DNA of 62,332 nucleotides from Chitinophagaceae bacterium (lineage in GTDB: Bacteria > Bacteroidota > Bacteroidia > Chitinophagales > Chitinophagaceae). The position numbers and the translations under genes are program-made. The notes under the pieces are model-generated. The model worked only from the letters and a program-made list of their open reading frames with translations, searched no databases and was not told the DNA's origin. The DNA is taken from assembly GCA_016706055.1 (NCBI GenBank), contig JADJKL010000016.1:1-62332 (forward strand). Direction: 5' to 3'. Below are positions 9,397 to 17,527 of the stretch, one piece after another. Within the stretch, counting starts at the first letter, position 1, and every line of letters starts with the position of its first letter.

Positions 9397-10095
9397 ATGT
9401 GGGAAGACCTCAAAGTATATAAACAGTTAGACAAGGCAGACATTAACCCGACTTTTAAAAAGTTCGGCAATACTTTAATTTCACTTCTTGACGGCTATTC
9501 AATAGACCAGACAGCATCACTCATCAAATTATTTCGACAAGTAAATCAACTTGAGCAAGCAGTTTTCATTGAGAAGGACAAAGGCTCATACAATCTAAAA
9601 GTAAAAACATCAATCAAACCTGTTGACTTTTATAGGGGACATAAGTTCACTATGCTTAACATCGTTCCTTTGGGTGACATAATGAATAATCATCGCAGGA
9701 CATCTTATCCTTTGACACAGGAGTGGAACGATTTAGCTCTTTACTTAGCGACAAGAATTAAAACAGAAATTGAACATTACTTTCAAAAATATAATTCATA
9801 CGACAAAATAATTGACAGACGAAAAGAAATAGAGCCAAAAGACTTCGGGCTGGACAACAAGTACGAACTTTTAATTTATGCAGCTATCAAGACAAAAAAG
9901 AAGGAACTCTTAAATCAATATCTTGACAAGAAAATGAGCCGACCTGTAATGGGAATTACACAAAGTGAATACTTGAAACCAGACAATCAAGAAATAGATG
10001 AAAAAAGTTTTTTAGACCGTTTAAAGTCATTTGCTCTTACAGGCGACTTTATAAATATTGAAAAAGAAATAGCAGCAGTAGGCGGACAGAATTAA
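9397..10095 (+). CDS. hypothetical protein, cassette gene 1, 232 aa
   Basis: I do not recognise a family. The product is hydrophilic, with no signal peptide or membrane segment, and rich in Lys and Ile. It begins MWEDLKVYKQLDKADINP and has helical charged stretches such as RIKTEIEHYFQKYNSYDK. The gene starts 17 bases after GTTGTAGGCA (9370-9379) and stops one base before TGCCTACAAC (10097-10106), which is its exact 10-base reverse complement. That placement suggests a mobile cassette carrying one promoterless gene. Codon use looks more AT-rich than the neighbouring housekeeping genes. Confidence 0.7.
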   Translation: MWEDLKVYKQLDKADINPTFKKFGNTLISLLDGYSIDQTASLIKLFRQVNQLEQAVFIEKDKGSYNLKVKTSIKPVDFYRGHKFTMLNIVPLGDIMNNHRRTSYPLTQEWNDLALYLATRIKTEIEHYFQKYNSYDKIIDRRKEIEPKDFGLDNKYELLIYAAIKTKKKELLNQYLDKKMSRPVMGITQSEYLKPDNQEIDEKSFLDRLKSFALTGDFINIEKEIAAVGGQN

Positions 10096-10096
10096 C

Positions 10097-10299
10097 TGCC
10101 TACAACAGGCGGTTTGGCAATATGGCGGGGCGACGAATATATTCTCAACTTTTTGTTCGCTAATCAGCTTCAGTTCCAGCCGACGAATAAAGCCGAGCAA
10201 TAGAATAAACAATGAACTTTTAGTTATAAATTTAGCAGCGGTTACGGGCTGACGATTTTCAAATACCGCCACATCGCCAAGCCGTGTCCGTTAGCGGCA
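10097..10299. repeat. cassette-type spacer E1 (attC-like)
   Basis: This spacer of about 203 bases fills the gap between two genes. Its left arm CGGTTTGGCAATATGGCGGG (10110-10129) and right arm ACCGCCACATCGCCAAGCCG (10265-10284) are inverted repeats with 16 of 20 positions matching. It begins TGCCTACAAC and ends GTTAGCGGCA (10290-10299). Its right 60 bases resemble spacer E2 (GATTTTCAAAT then CACATCGCCAA against AATTTTCAAAT then CAACATCGCCAA). Nothing in it looks coding. Confidence 0.65.
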
Positions 10300-10306
10300 A
10301 ACTATT

Positions 10307-10906
10307 ATGGAATCGAAATTAATTTACATCGCCAGTGAAAAACTAAAAGGTAAAATTAAATGGCCTAAAGTATCGGATGGCGAATGGATTTATTTTGGTG
10401 CAGGTAACGAAATAAAAAATGATATTGTCATAGAAAAAATAAATTCTCATTTTTCGGAGCAGTTGCTTTATGTTTCATGGACCAGACAAGATTCTTTCCA
10501 GACGAATAGAAAGGAGGTTTTCGAAAATATAAAACATATACTAGGAGTTCAAGATTTTGTAATCTGGAATTCGTCTTTTTCCAAAGCAATTGAATTTAAT
10601 AAAATCGGAGTTCTTCGCTGTGGAAAAGCCGACATGTCTAACATTAGCACAAAGAGACAAATCTTAGAAGAAGCAATAAATGATTATCCTAAGAAAAATT
10701 TAGGTACTTCAAAAGAACTACTTTTTGAAATTCATAAAATCATTCCTTTTCCCATAACTTATCCGAAACTTAAAGAGTATTCGGATAATCTTGACCTAAC
10801 CAAGGAGGCTTGGATAGCCGAGTCGGTTGAGTCATTGTTACAGCTTTTTGGTGGACAAGAACATGAACCCTTAGAACGAATAATTGACATGCTTGATAAC
10901 CAGTGA
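10307..10906 (+). CDS. hypothetical protein, cassette gene 2, 199 aa
   Basis: I do not recognise a family. A soluble protein without export signal, starting MESKLIYIASEKLKGKIKWP. The pattern of an alternating N-terminal half and a helical C-terminal half with EAWIAESVESLLQLFGGQEH is compatible with an alpha/beta fold. The start lies 7 bases after GTTAGCGGCA (10290-10299). The stop lies 5 bases before TGCAGCTAAC (10912-10921), which matches the reverse complement of that edge at 9 of 10 positions. The gene is therefore bounded the same way as its upstream neighbour. Confidence 0.7.
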   Translation: MESKLIYIASEKLKGKIKWPKVSDGEWIYFGAGNEIKNDIVIEKINSHFSEQLLYVSWTRQDSFQTNRKEVFENIKHILGVQDFVIWNSSFSKAIEFNKIGVLRCGKADMSNISTKRQILEEAINDYPKKNLGTSKELLFEIHKIIPFPITYPKLKEYSDNLDLTKEAWIAESVESLLQLFGGQEHEPLERIIDMLDNQ

Positions 10907-10911
10907 ACGTC

Positions 10912-11109
10912 TGCAGCTAACACTGGGTTTTATGCAAGTTGGGCTCGACATTGTAACATCAACAATTTACAAATCCCAGCTTCAGTTCGGGCAGGACAAG
11001 CAACTATCAACTTTAGTTCTTAATTTCAACTTTATATTTTCAATCAGCAACGGTTGTGGTCAGACAATTTTCAAATCCCACAACATCGCCAAATCCTGCT
11101 CGTTAGGCA
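10912..11109. repeat. cassette-type spacer E2 (attC-like)
   Basis: A spacer of about 198 bases that begins TGCAGCTAAC and ends GTTAGGCA (11102-11109). GTTAGGC fits the classical integron core GTTRRRY. Near the left edge is GGGTTTTATGCAAGTTGGGC (10925-10944), also seen with small changes in spacer E3. The arms are imperfectly complementary (CTAAC, then GG-TTT-type matches). The right part is related to E1. Confidence 0.6.
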
Positions 11110-11160
11110 AAATTTAATTTAAAGAGAAACTATAAATCTATCAACCTTACAAAAAACGAA

Positions 11161-12333
11161 ATGAAACTACAACTCCTGATCTTCTTAAGTTTATTAATAA
11201 TTAATTCCAATGCTCAATCATATCAGAAAATTCATAGCAAAGCTATTGTTGTAGATACGCACAATGATATACTAACTAAAATAATAGAGACAGGGGTTAT
11301 ATTAGATCAGGATTTAACCGGTAAGGCACACAGCGATTTAATCCGATTAAAAAAAGGCGGGATGGATCTACAATTTTTTTCTGTATGGAGCGATGGCAAT
11401 CGCATTAATCCGTTTGCGTATGCAATGAGGCAAATGGACACCTTGGATGCAATTGTAAAACGTAATCCTGATAAGATTGTAAAAGTTGCTACAGTTAAAG
11501 AAATATATAAAGCAGCAAAGCAACATAAAATTGCTGCCATGTTTGGCATAGAAGGTGGTCATCAGATAGAAAACGATTTAAAAAAACTGGACACATTATA
11601 TTACCGTGGTGCCCGGTATATAACACTTACCTGGAATAATTCAACAAACTGGGCTACGAGTGCTGCCTATGAAACCAGCGGTAAAATTTTATCGCATATC
11701 GGATTGAATGATTTTGGAAAGGAAGTGGTAAAGCACATGAATAAACTGGGCATGATGATAGATGTGAGCCATGTAGGCGACCAAACGTTTTGGGATGTGA
11801 TTAATACAACTACCAAACCTATTATTGCTTCGCATAGTTCGGTTTATAATATTACACCACAACGGCGTAACTTAAAAGATGATCAGATAAAAGCGATCGC
11901 AAAAAACGGCGGTGTAATACAAATTAATTTTTATCCCTTGTTTATTGACAGCACAGCCGGTAAAAAATTTGACGATTTTTTAAATCTACATATGGCAGAA
12001 AATGACTCGCTAATGAATGTAGGGATAAATGATTGGGTGGCAGGAGCAATTTTATTTTCTAGATACAGTAAAGACTTACAGTATATGCGGCCGCCTTTAT
12101 CTACACTAATTCAACATATTGAATATGTCATTAAACTTGTGGGGGTTGATTATGTTGGCCTTGGTTCAGACTTTGACGGAATTGAATTTACTCCCTTAGG
12201 ATTAGATGACGTTTCCAAATACCCATTAATAACAAAAGCTTTATTAGAGAAAGGGTATAGCAAAAAAGATGTTACAAAAATACTTGGAGGTAACCTATTG
12301 AGAGTTTTAAAAGCTAATGAAACAAATTACTGA
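11161..12333 (+). CDS. membrane dipeptidase (renal dipeptidase family, M19)
   Basis: A 390-residue zinc peptidase with signal peptide MKLQLLIFLSLLIINSNAQ. Metal ligands are visible: His34 and Asp36 in VDTHNDIL, the bridging Glu in FGIEGGHQIE, and histidines in IDVSHVGD and IIASHSS. The C-terminal GLGSDFDG supplies the Asp seen in M19 enzymes. Family members cleave dipeptides, including D-amino-acid ones, so a role in the periplasm or at the surface is expected. It sits between spacers E2 and E3. Unlike the two preceding genes, its flanking edges (GTTAGGCA before, CTGTTAAC after) are only weakly complementary. Confidence 0.9.
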   Translation: MKLQLLIFLSLLIINSNAQSYQKIHSKAIVVDTHNDILTKIIETGVILDQDLTGKAHSDLIRLKKGGMDLQFFSVWSDGNRINPFAYAMRQMDTLDAIVKRNPDKIVKVATVKEIYKAAKQHKIAAMFGIEGGHQIENDLKKLDTLYYRGARYITLTWNNSTNWATSAAYETSGKILSHIGLNDFGKEVVKHMNKLGMMIDVSHVGDQTFWDVINTTTKPIIASHSSVYNITPQRRNLKDDQIKAIAKNGGVIQINFYPLFIDSTAGKKFDDFLNLHMAENDSLMNVGINDWVAGAILFSRYSKDLQYMRPPLSTLIQHIEYVIKLVGVDYVGLGSDFDGIEFTPLGLDDVSKYPLITKALLEKGYSKKDVTKILGGNLLRVLKANETNY

Positions 12334-12343
12334 CAAAACTTCT

Positions 12344-12537
12344 GTTAACATCGGGTTTTGTGCAAGCGGGGCATGATGTTGTATCAATCGGCTGCAATTC
12401 GCTACTACACTTCATCTGGGCTTGAAGAGCAATTTTCAACATTAGTTCTTAACTTGTACTTTTAAACAAAACTGGGCTTCAGTTCCGGGCTGAACGGAAT
12501 ACTATTTCCCCGCCAGTACAAAGCCCCGCTCGTTAAC
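12344..12537. repeat. cassette-type spacer E3 (attC-like)
   Basis: A 194-base spacer that begins GTTAACATCGGG and ends CCCCGCTCGTTAAC. The arms pair well: CGGG-TTTTGTGCAAGCGGGG on the left resembles the reverse complement of the right arm (CGGGGCTTTGTACTGGCGGGG). The left arm is close to that of E2 (GGGTTTTATGCAAG). The inner part shares TTAGTTCTTAA and GGGCTTCAGTTC-type words with E1 and E2. Nothing in it looks coding. Confidence 0.6.
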
Positions 12538-12547
12538 TAAAGTTAAT

Positions 12548-13972
12548 ATGAAGACAAGGAAGTTTATTCTGATCTACTTTTTAATACTGGGTAACCAATA
12601 TAGCAATGCCTGCTCCTCTATCGTTTTAAAAAATCAGCATTCCATTTTTCTTGCCAAAAACTTTGACTGGACTTATGGTAATGGCTATCTGCTAAAAAAT
12701 ATTCGTGGTGTTCAGAAAAGAGCTTTTATTACCGGTACAGGTAATGCTGCCAACTGGACATCAAAATATGGCAGCGTAACCTTTACCCAAAACGGGAAGG
12801 AAATGCCTTACGGTGGTATGAATGAAAAAGGGCTGGCGATAGAAATGCTTTGGCTAGAATACACTGAATATTATATTAACGAAATAACGCCTTACCTGAA
12901 TGAACTGGAATGGATACAATACCAGCTTGATAATTATGCAAGCATTGATGAAGTGATTCAAAATATAAATACATTATCCATTCGCCCATTTAAAGGGAAA
13001 ATACATTTCATCGTTGCTGATGCTAATGGCAAATCAATTGTCGTTGAACATATTGGCGGCAAAATAAAGTATGAAATGAAAGAAGCTAACCATTGCCAGG
13101 CCATTACTAATTTTGATATAGCTGCTTCTTCCGACTGGTATTTCAAAAATAAAACTGCGACAGGAAGTGTGGCTAATCCACTATATAGATACAGCTTGTT
13201 ACAAAAAGATATTGCCGACAACAGCTTTGCAAATAACTTGTCTGCAAAGACAGCACTGGATATATTGGATAATGTAGCCATTAAGAAAGGAAATTTTAAA
13301 ACCTACTGGACCATTGTATATGATATAACAAAGAAAGAAATTCATTTTAAATCGGCAGATGCAAAAAATGTGAAGCGACTTGCGTTTGCTACACTTGATT
13401 TTAACACAACAAAGGAGGCAATTGATATTAATACTCCAATGAAAGAGGATATCAGCAACAGTCTTATCCCCTATACAGTGGCAATGAATACAAATCTTGT
13501 TTCTACAAGTTTTAAACTCTTGGGTTTAGAACGGACAGATGCTGTTGCCATTTCAAAAAATCAATTTGATTTTGCATCGACACCGGATAACTCATACACT
13601 ATTAACTATGTTACTTTGAAAATTACGGTAACCACTGATGATAGCTCAAAACTTGGAAAGATTGGTATTGTAATTATGGATGGAGAAGAGAACTTTAAAA
13701 AGTTTTTGCCATTCCGTGATGGATTTCATCAGATATCAGCAGCTGGCTCCACTTACACATGGCTATACTATGGTTTACCAAAAAATAATTATGCTATTGC
13801 TGTTGTGCAGGATGAAAACAATAACAAACGGCCTGACTTTGCAACTGAGAAATATGCATTCAGTAATGGCAAACGCATCAGTAATGGTTCTCTCCCATCG
13901 TTTGAAGATTGCAAAGTAGTAATGCAAGAAGGTGTGAAGGAAGTAGAGTTACTCCTTCAATCAGAAAAATAG
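12548..13972 (+). CDS. secreted Ntn hydrolase (linear amide C-N hydrolase type) with DUF2141 tail
   Basis: A 474-residue exported protein. After the signal peptide, Cys22 (SNACSSIVLKN) would become the N-terminal nucleophile, as in choloylglycine hydrolase and penicillin acylase relatives. NFDWTYGNG and YGGMNEKGLAIEMLWL follow as typical core motifs. Residues from about 350 onward form a second domain (TLKITVTTDD to IAVVQDENNNKRPDF) matching the DUF2141 pattern, a beta-sandwich with a calcium-site-like DENNNKRPD. The natural amide substrate is unknown; this group cleaves bile salts, N-acyl homoserine lactones or penicillins. It begins 10 bases after spacer E3 and has no spacer behind it. Confidence 0.8.
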   Translation: MKTRKFILIYFLILGNQYSNACSSIVLKNQHSIFLAKNFDWTYGNGYLLKNIRGVQKRAFITGTGNAANWTSKYGSVTFTQNGKEMPYGGMNEKGLAIEMLWLEYTEYYINEITPYLNELEWIQYQLDNYASIDEVIQNINTLSIRPFKGKIHFIVADANGKSIVVEHIGGKIKYEMKEANHCQAITNFDIAASSDWYFKNKTATGSVANPLYRYSLLQKDIADNSFANNLSAKTALDILDNVAIKKGNFKTYWTIVYDITKKEIHFKSADAKNVKRLAFATLDFNTTKEAIDINTPMKEDISNSLIPYTVAMNTNLVSTSFKLLGLERTDAVAISKNQFDFASTPDNSYTINYVTLKITVTTDDSSKLGKIGIVIMDGEENFKKFLPFRDGFHQISAAGSTYTWLYYGLPKNNYAIAVVQDENNNKRPDFATEKYAFSNGKRISNGSLPSFEDCKVVMQEGVKEVELLLQSEK

Positions 13973-14028
13973 TTATTTCAAGAACAAGTTGGTCAGGAAT
14001 TATTGCAGTAAAGTCAGCTACTACATTT

Positions 14029-14466
14029 TTATTGATTGCTGATCTTGTGTTCCACTTTTGGAATTACTGTTTTACCAGCATCTTTATGATCAATCTTGTG
14101 TTCTACTTTTGGAATTACTGTTTCTTTAGTTTGGATTTTAGATTCCACTTTAGGAAATACTTTGCTCTCAGCTATTTTGCTCTCAGCTATTTTGCTCTCA
14201 GCTATTTTGTGCTCTACTTTACTCTCGGTTACTTTATGCTCTACCTTGGGATAGACTTTGCTGTCTTTGGCTGCCTTAGTGTCTATTTTGGGATAAACTT
14301 TGCTTTCGTTAGCCATTTTGGACTCTACTTTGGGATAGACTTTTTTTGGAGAGATTGTATCAGCATGGCTTATCGGAATTTTGCTAGTTTCCTTTTTTAC
14401 AGGCACCTGCCCTTTAATACCCATAGCAATTAAGAGAGAACTGATAGTAGCGAATATCTTATTCAT
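14029..14466 (-). CDS. Lys-rich repeat protein with signal peptide
   Basis: A 145-residue protein with a probable signal peptide (MNKIFATISSLLIAMGIKGQ). The mature part is built from short charged repeats such as ESKVYPKV, DSKVYPKV and ESKIA, with three perfect 15-bp DNA units at 14161-14205 encoding the ESKIA part. The composition suggests an extended or coiled surface protein. The opposite strand has a long open frame over the same bases, but it is hydrophobic and repeat-driven. Copy number of the units may vary by slippage. Confidence 0.6.
   Translation of the reverse strand: MNKIFATISSLLIAMGIKGQVPVKKETSKIPISHADTISPKKVYPKVESKMANESKVYPKIDTKAAKDSKVYPKVEHKVTESKVEHKIAESKIAESKIAESKVFPKVESKIQTKETVIPKVEHKIDHKDAGKTVIPKVEHKISNQ
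14161..14205. repeat. three 15-bp tandem repeats in a coding region
   Basis: Three perfect adjacent copies of TTTGCTCTCAGCTAT followed by a partial fourth. They encode the ESKIA unit of the Lys-rich protein on the minus strand. The 15-base length keeps the frame if copies are gained or lost. Confidence 0.9.
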
Positions 14467-14527
14467 AGCTGGTTTAATTTTGAAAGTAAAAGGTAAGACA
14501 ATATTTTTGGTTCCTTTAAAATAGTTT

Positions 14528-14917
14528 ATGAAATTTTCGCTATTTAATAATAAGCCTCCTATTATCCGGCAGCCAGCTGGTTTATATCTGTCTGCAAGCC
14601 CTATTCATGGCTTGGGTGTATTTACCACATTGGCAATAAAAAAAAGAACATTAATAGAAATTGCTCCCTTTATTCAAGGTTCTGCAGAGGACTATGCATT
14701 GCTTTCACCAACCATGCTGCATGATTATTATTTTATGGTAGCAGATAAAAAAGCACCAATTGCTATCGGTCTTGGCTTTTCATCGTGGTATAATCACTCC
14801 TGCCCTGCTAATGCCATCTATACTATTCATAAAAAGAAAATGATAATTGAAATAAAAGCGGTGCGAAATATTGAAGCAGGTGAAGAAATTACTATTAACT
14901 ATCACGGGGTTTTTTAA
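14528..14917 (+). CDS. SET-domain protein A, 129 aa
   Basis: A compact SET domain, the fold of lysine methyltransferases. GLGVFTT at 28-34 is the N-terminal SET strand. YNHSCPANA at 88-96 contains the NHSC motif that lines the S-adenosylmethionine pocket. EEITINYHG at 119-127 carries the conserved catalytic-site tyrosine. There is no pre-SET or post-SET domain, so this is a minimal bacterial version. A paralogue follows 29 bases downstream, so they likely form one unit. The substrate in bacteria is unknown. Confidence 0.85.
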   Translation: MKFSLFNNKPPIIRQPAGLYLSASPIHGLGVFTTLAIKKRTLIEIAPFIQGSAEDYALLSPTMLHDYYFMVADKKAPIAIGLGFSSWYNHSCPANAIYTIHKKKMIIEIKAVRNIEAGEEITINYHGVF

Positions 14918-14946
14918 TAATAATACACCTATTGAATTTTAATAAC

Positions 14947-15345
14947 ATGCAAGACACATTATATATAAAAGAGGTGAAAGGAAAAGGCAGAGGAGTGTTT
15001 AGTTCTGCACCCATCAATGCAGGCGAAATAGTGGAAGCCTGTAAGCTGTTGGTATTGAAACCGGCTGATTACGATAATGCTTCGGCTAGTTTTATTATTA
15101 ACTATAGTTTTTATGTAGACAGGGATGAAAGCATTGTTGGTATTGCCACAGGCTTTGGCTCTTTATACAATCATGCTGCGCCTGCAAATGCCAGCCATCA
15201 AATCAATAAAGAAGATAGCAGAGTGGATATTATTGCACTAAGAGATATTGCTGCTGACGAAGAGATATGTATAAATTATCATGGAGAGTTTGATAACACC
15301 TCTATTGATTGGTTTATTAACAGAGGTTTGACGTATCAGTCTTAA
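14947..15345 (+). CDS. SET-domain protein B, 132 aa
   Basis: Second SET-domain gene, downstream paralogue of the first. GKGRGVFSS opens the domain and EEICINYHGEF keeps the conserved tyrosine. The NHSC motif is changed to NHAA (75-78). This may alter cofactor binding, although NH is kept. The ATG at 14947 is chosen; a TTG at 14932 in the same frame would add five residues. Confidence 0.82.
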   Translation: MQDTLYIKEVKGKGRGVFSSAPINAGEIVEACKLLVLKPADYDNASASFIINYSFYVDRDESIVGIATGFGSLYNHAAPANASHQINKEDSRVDIIALRDIAADEEICINYHGEFDNTSIDWFINRGLTYQS

Positions 15346-15404
15346 AAAAATTATAACACATTTTATTATGCGAAATAAAAAAAGATGTTCAATAGGAAAA
15401 ACCT

Positions 15405-16094
15405 TTACATTGGAGAAAACCTATAACCGATTCCATGTATTGTTTCAATATAAATTTCTGTTTGTGTATTTAAGTATTTCCTTAGCCTTGCCATAAATAC
15501 ATCCATACTCCGTCCAAGAAAAAAATCGTTTTTCCCCCATACATGTATTAAAATATCTTCTCTTTTCAATATTTTATTCGGATTCAAACATAGATACTCT
15601 AACAATGTTTTTTCTTTTTGTGTGAGGGTAAGCACTTCATTACCCTTAAGTAATTGCAAATCTTCTGGTTTAAAAATATAACTGCCAATTTTGTAAAAAT
15701 TATTTGACTCCTGTGTCATTAATTTATTTCTCCGTAAGAAAACATTTATCCTCGACAAGAGCTCTTTCATATTAAATGGCTTGGAAATATAATCATCGCC
15801 GCCTGCTGCAAAGCCTTTTAATTTATCTTCAATCAGTGACTTGGCAGTAAGAAATAAAATAGGAACTACATCACTATGATGTCTTATTTTCTTTGCAATT
15901 GTGTATCCATCTTTCACTGGCATATTTACATCCAGAATACATATATCCGGCGATTTCTTTAAATAGAATTCCCATGCCACTTCTCCATCCGGACAATTAA
16001 TTACTTCGAATCCGGCATCTTCAAGATTGTCCTTGATTATGAATCCGAGTTGCAGATCATCCTCCGCAATAAGAACTTTAATTTTTTTATTCAT
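15405..16094 (-). CDS. OmpR-family response regulator
   Basis: A 229-residue regulator. The receiver domain has acidic residues EDD at 11-13, the phosphorylated Asp55 in LDVNMP, and Lys in ISKPF. The C-terminal half is a winged-helix DNA-binding domain (EKTLLEYLCLNPNKILKRED through YIETIHGIGYRF). It lies 6 bases downstream of the sensor kinase start-to-stop boundary on the same strand, so the two are co-transcribed and form a two-component pair. The stimulus is unknown. Confidence 0.92.
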   Translation of the reverse strand: MNKKIKVLIAEDDLQLGFIIKDNLEDAGFEVINCPDGEVAWEFYLKKSPDICILDVNMPVKDGYTIAKKIRHHSDVVPILFLTAKSLIEDKLKGFAAGGDDYISKPFNMKELLSRINVFLRRNKLMTQESNNFYKIGSYIFKPEDLQLLKGNEVLTLTQKEKTLLEYLCLNPNKILKREDILIHVWGKNDFFLGRSMDVFMARLRKYLNTQTEIYIETIHGIGYRFSPM

Positions 16095-16100
16095 GATTAT

Positions 16101-17381
16101 TTATTTTAAGGGCAGACTGACATGAAACGTACTTCCCAGTCCGGGAATACTTTCAATTTCAATTTGCCCTTTATGTGCATCGAGTATCATTTTTACAAAA
16201 GTTAGCCCCAATCCAAACCCTTTTGTATTGTACACTTCTCCTTCCCTGCTTCGATAAAATTTTTCAAAAATTTTCCTTTGCTCTTTTTTATCTATGCCCA
16301 CTCCGTTATCGGTTATTGAAAAAAGAACATTCCTCCCTTCATTTCTCGTAACAATTGAAATATGTGGTTCTTTAGAATACTTGATGGCATTGTCAAGTAA
16401 ATTCATGATGACAATCAGTAAGTAGTTTCTATCTGCCTTTAAAATAAAATTAGCTGCATCTAATCTAAAATGCAGCTGCACATTTTTTTGGCTGATAAGC
16501 GGCGCTAAATTTTCTGATGCCTCCGAAATAATATCATGAAGATTTACCGCTTCATTATTCAATCGCAACCTTTTTGAATCGGAATTTGCAAACTGCAATA
16601 ATTTTTCTATTTGGCTTTGCAGATAATTGGACTGGTATTTTACAATACCCGCATAGGTAGCAAGTTTTGCAGGCTTGTTAAGGATTGCTTCATCCAATAA
16701 CACATCGGCTGCAAGGCTTATAACCGATACTGGAGTTTTAAATTCATGAGTAAAACTATTCGTAAAGTCTTTCTGAATTTCATTAATAAATTTCTGCCTG
16801 TAAAAATAAAATAAACCACCGCTAAATAAAATCAATACTACTAACATTATACCTGTACTGATGACCCATACATTTATTTGTGATAAAATGTACTGATTTC
16901 GATTAGGGAAGTACAGTGCCAGATAGTCGTAGTTTCTTTTTAAAATTGGCAAAGGTCTTTTCGTCTTGTCTTTTTCTTTAACTGATTTAAAGAATATATC
17001 GGCTGTAGTGATATACCTGTTTTCGCTGGAACTATACAAACCAGCCCGGCAAAGTGTAAAAACATCAAAATCTTCCAATTCGGATTGTAAATATTCTACA
17101 AGACTATCCTTATTTACCGGCAAGTCTATTTTTGCCAGGTAAAGACCTGATGCTGGATTTTCAATTAAGCTATTTAAGTGAGAGGTATTAAATGAGCTAA
17201 CATTAAGGTCTTCATATAAACCTCTTACCGATTTAATAACACTGTGATGAAACTCCTTTTGTTCCAGTCTATAGACTTTGTTTAACCAGGCAAGCTGAAA
17301 AATAAGAATTACAGCAATTAACAATGTGCTGATAAATATACCCAGCCTGATGGTTGATGATCGTAGATGAAAAGAGGCCAT
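16101..17381 (-). CDS. sensor histidine kinase
   Basis: A 426-residue membrane kinase. One transmembrane helix lies near residues 11-33, an extracytoplasmic sensor region of about 130 residues follows, then a second helix (VWVISTGIMLVVLILFSGGL). THEFKTPVSVISLAAD holds the phosphorylated His. NLLDNAIKY is the N box, ITDNGVGI the G1 box and GFGLGLTFV the G2 box. It is the cognate partner of the response regulator directly downstream. Confidence 0.92.
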   Translation of the reverse strand: MASFHLRSSTIRLGIFISTLLIAVILIFQLAWLNKVYRLEQKEFHHSVIKSVRGLYEDLNVSSFNTSHLNSLIENPASGLYLAKIDLPVNKDSLVEYLQSELEDFDVFTLCRAGLYSSSENRYITTADIFFKSVKEKDKTKRPLPILKRNYDYLALYFPNRNQYILSQINVWVISTGIMLVVLILFSGGLFYFYRQKFINEIQKDFTNSFTHEFKTPVSVISLAADVLLDEAILNKPAKLATYAGIVKYQSNYLQSQIEKLLQFANSDSKRLRLNNEAVNLHDIISEASENLAPLISQKNVQLHFRLDAANFILKADRNYLLIVIMNLLDNAIKYSKEPHISIVTRNEGRNVLFSITDNGVGIDKKEQRKIFEKFYRSREGEVYNTKGFGLGLTFVKMILDAHKGQIEIESIPGLGSTFHVSLPLK

Positions 17382-17477
17382 GTTCGGAATTCAATACAAA
17401 GATTCAAATAGCTATCGGGTTTCACTTATTATAGCAGGTTAAAAGATAGTTAATAGCAAGTTTTTTGCAAAACAAAA

Positions 17478-17503
17478 AGACGACCCCATTGCGAAGGTCG
17501 TCT
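17478..17503 (-). terminator. rho-independent terminator of the basic secreted protein gene
   Basis: AGACGACC (17478-17485) and GGTCGTCT (17496-17503) form an 8-bp stem with a 10-base loop. On the minus strand the stem is followed by TTTTGTTTTG. It lies 25 bases after the stop of the 87-residue gene. Confidence 0.8.
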
Positions 17504-17527
17504 GACACATAACCACGAAACTCTGCG

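Noticed and set aside
13909..14433. 174-codon plus-strand frame opposite the Lys-rich repeat gene
   Set aside because: It consists of Phe/Tyr/Leu-rich repeats made by the reverse strand of the 15-bp units. The minus-strand frame has a signal peptide and reads as protein.
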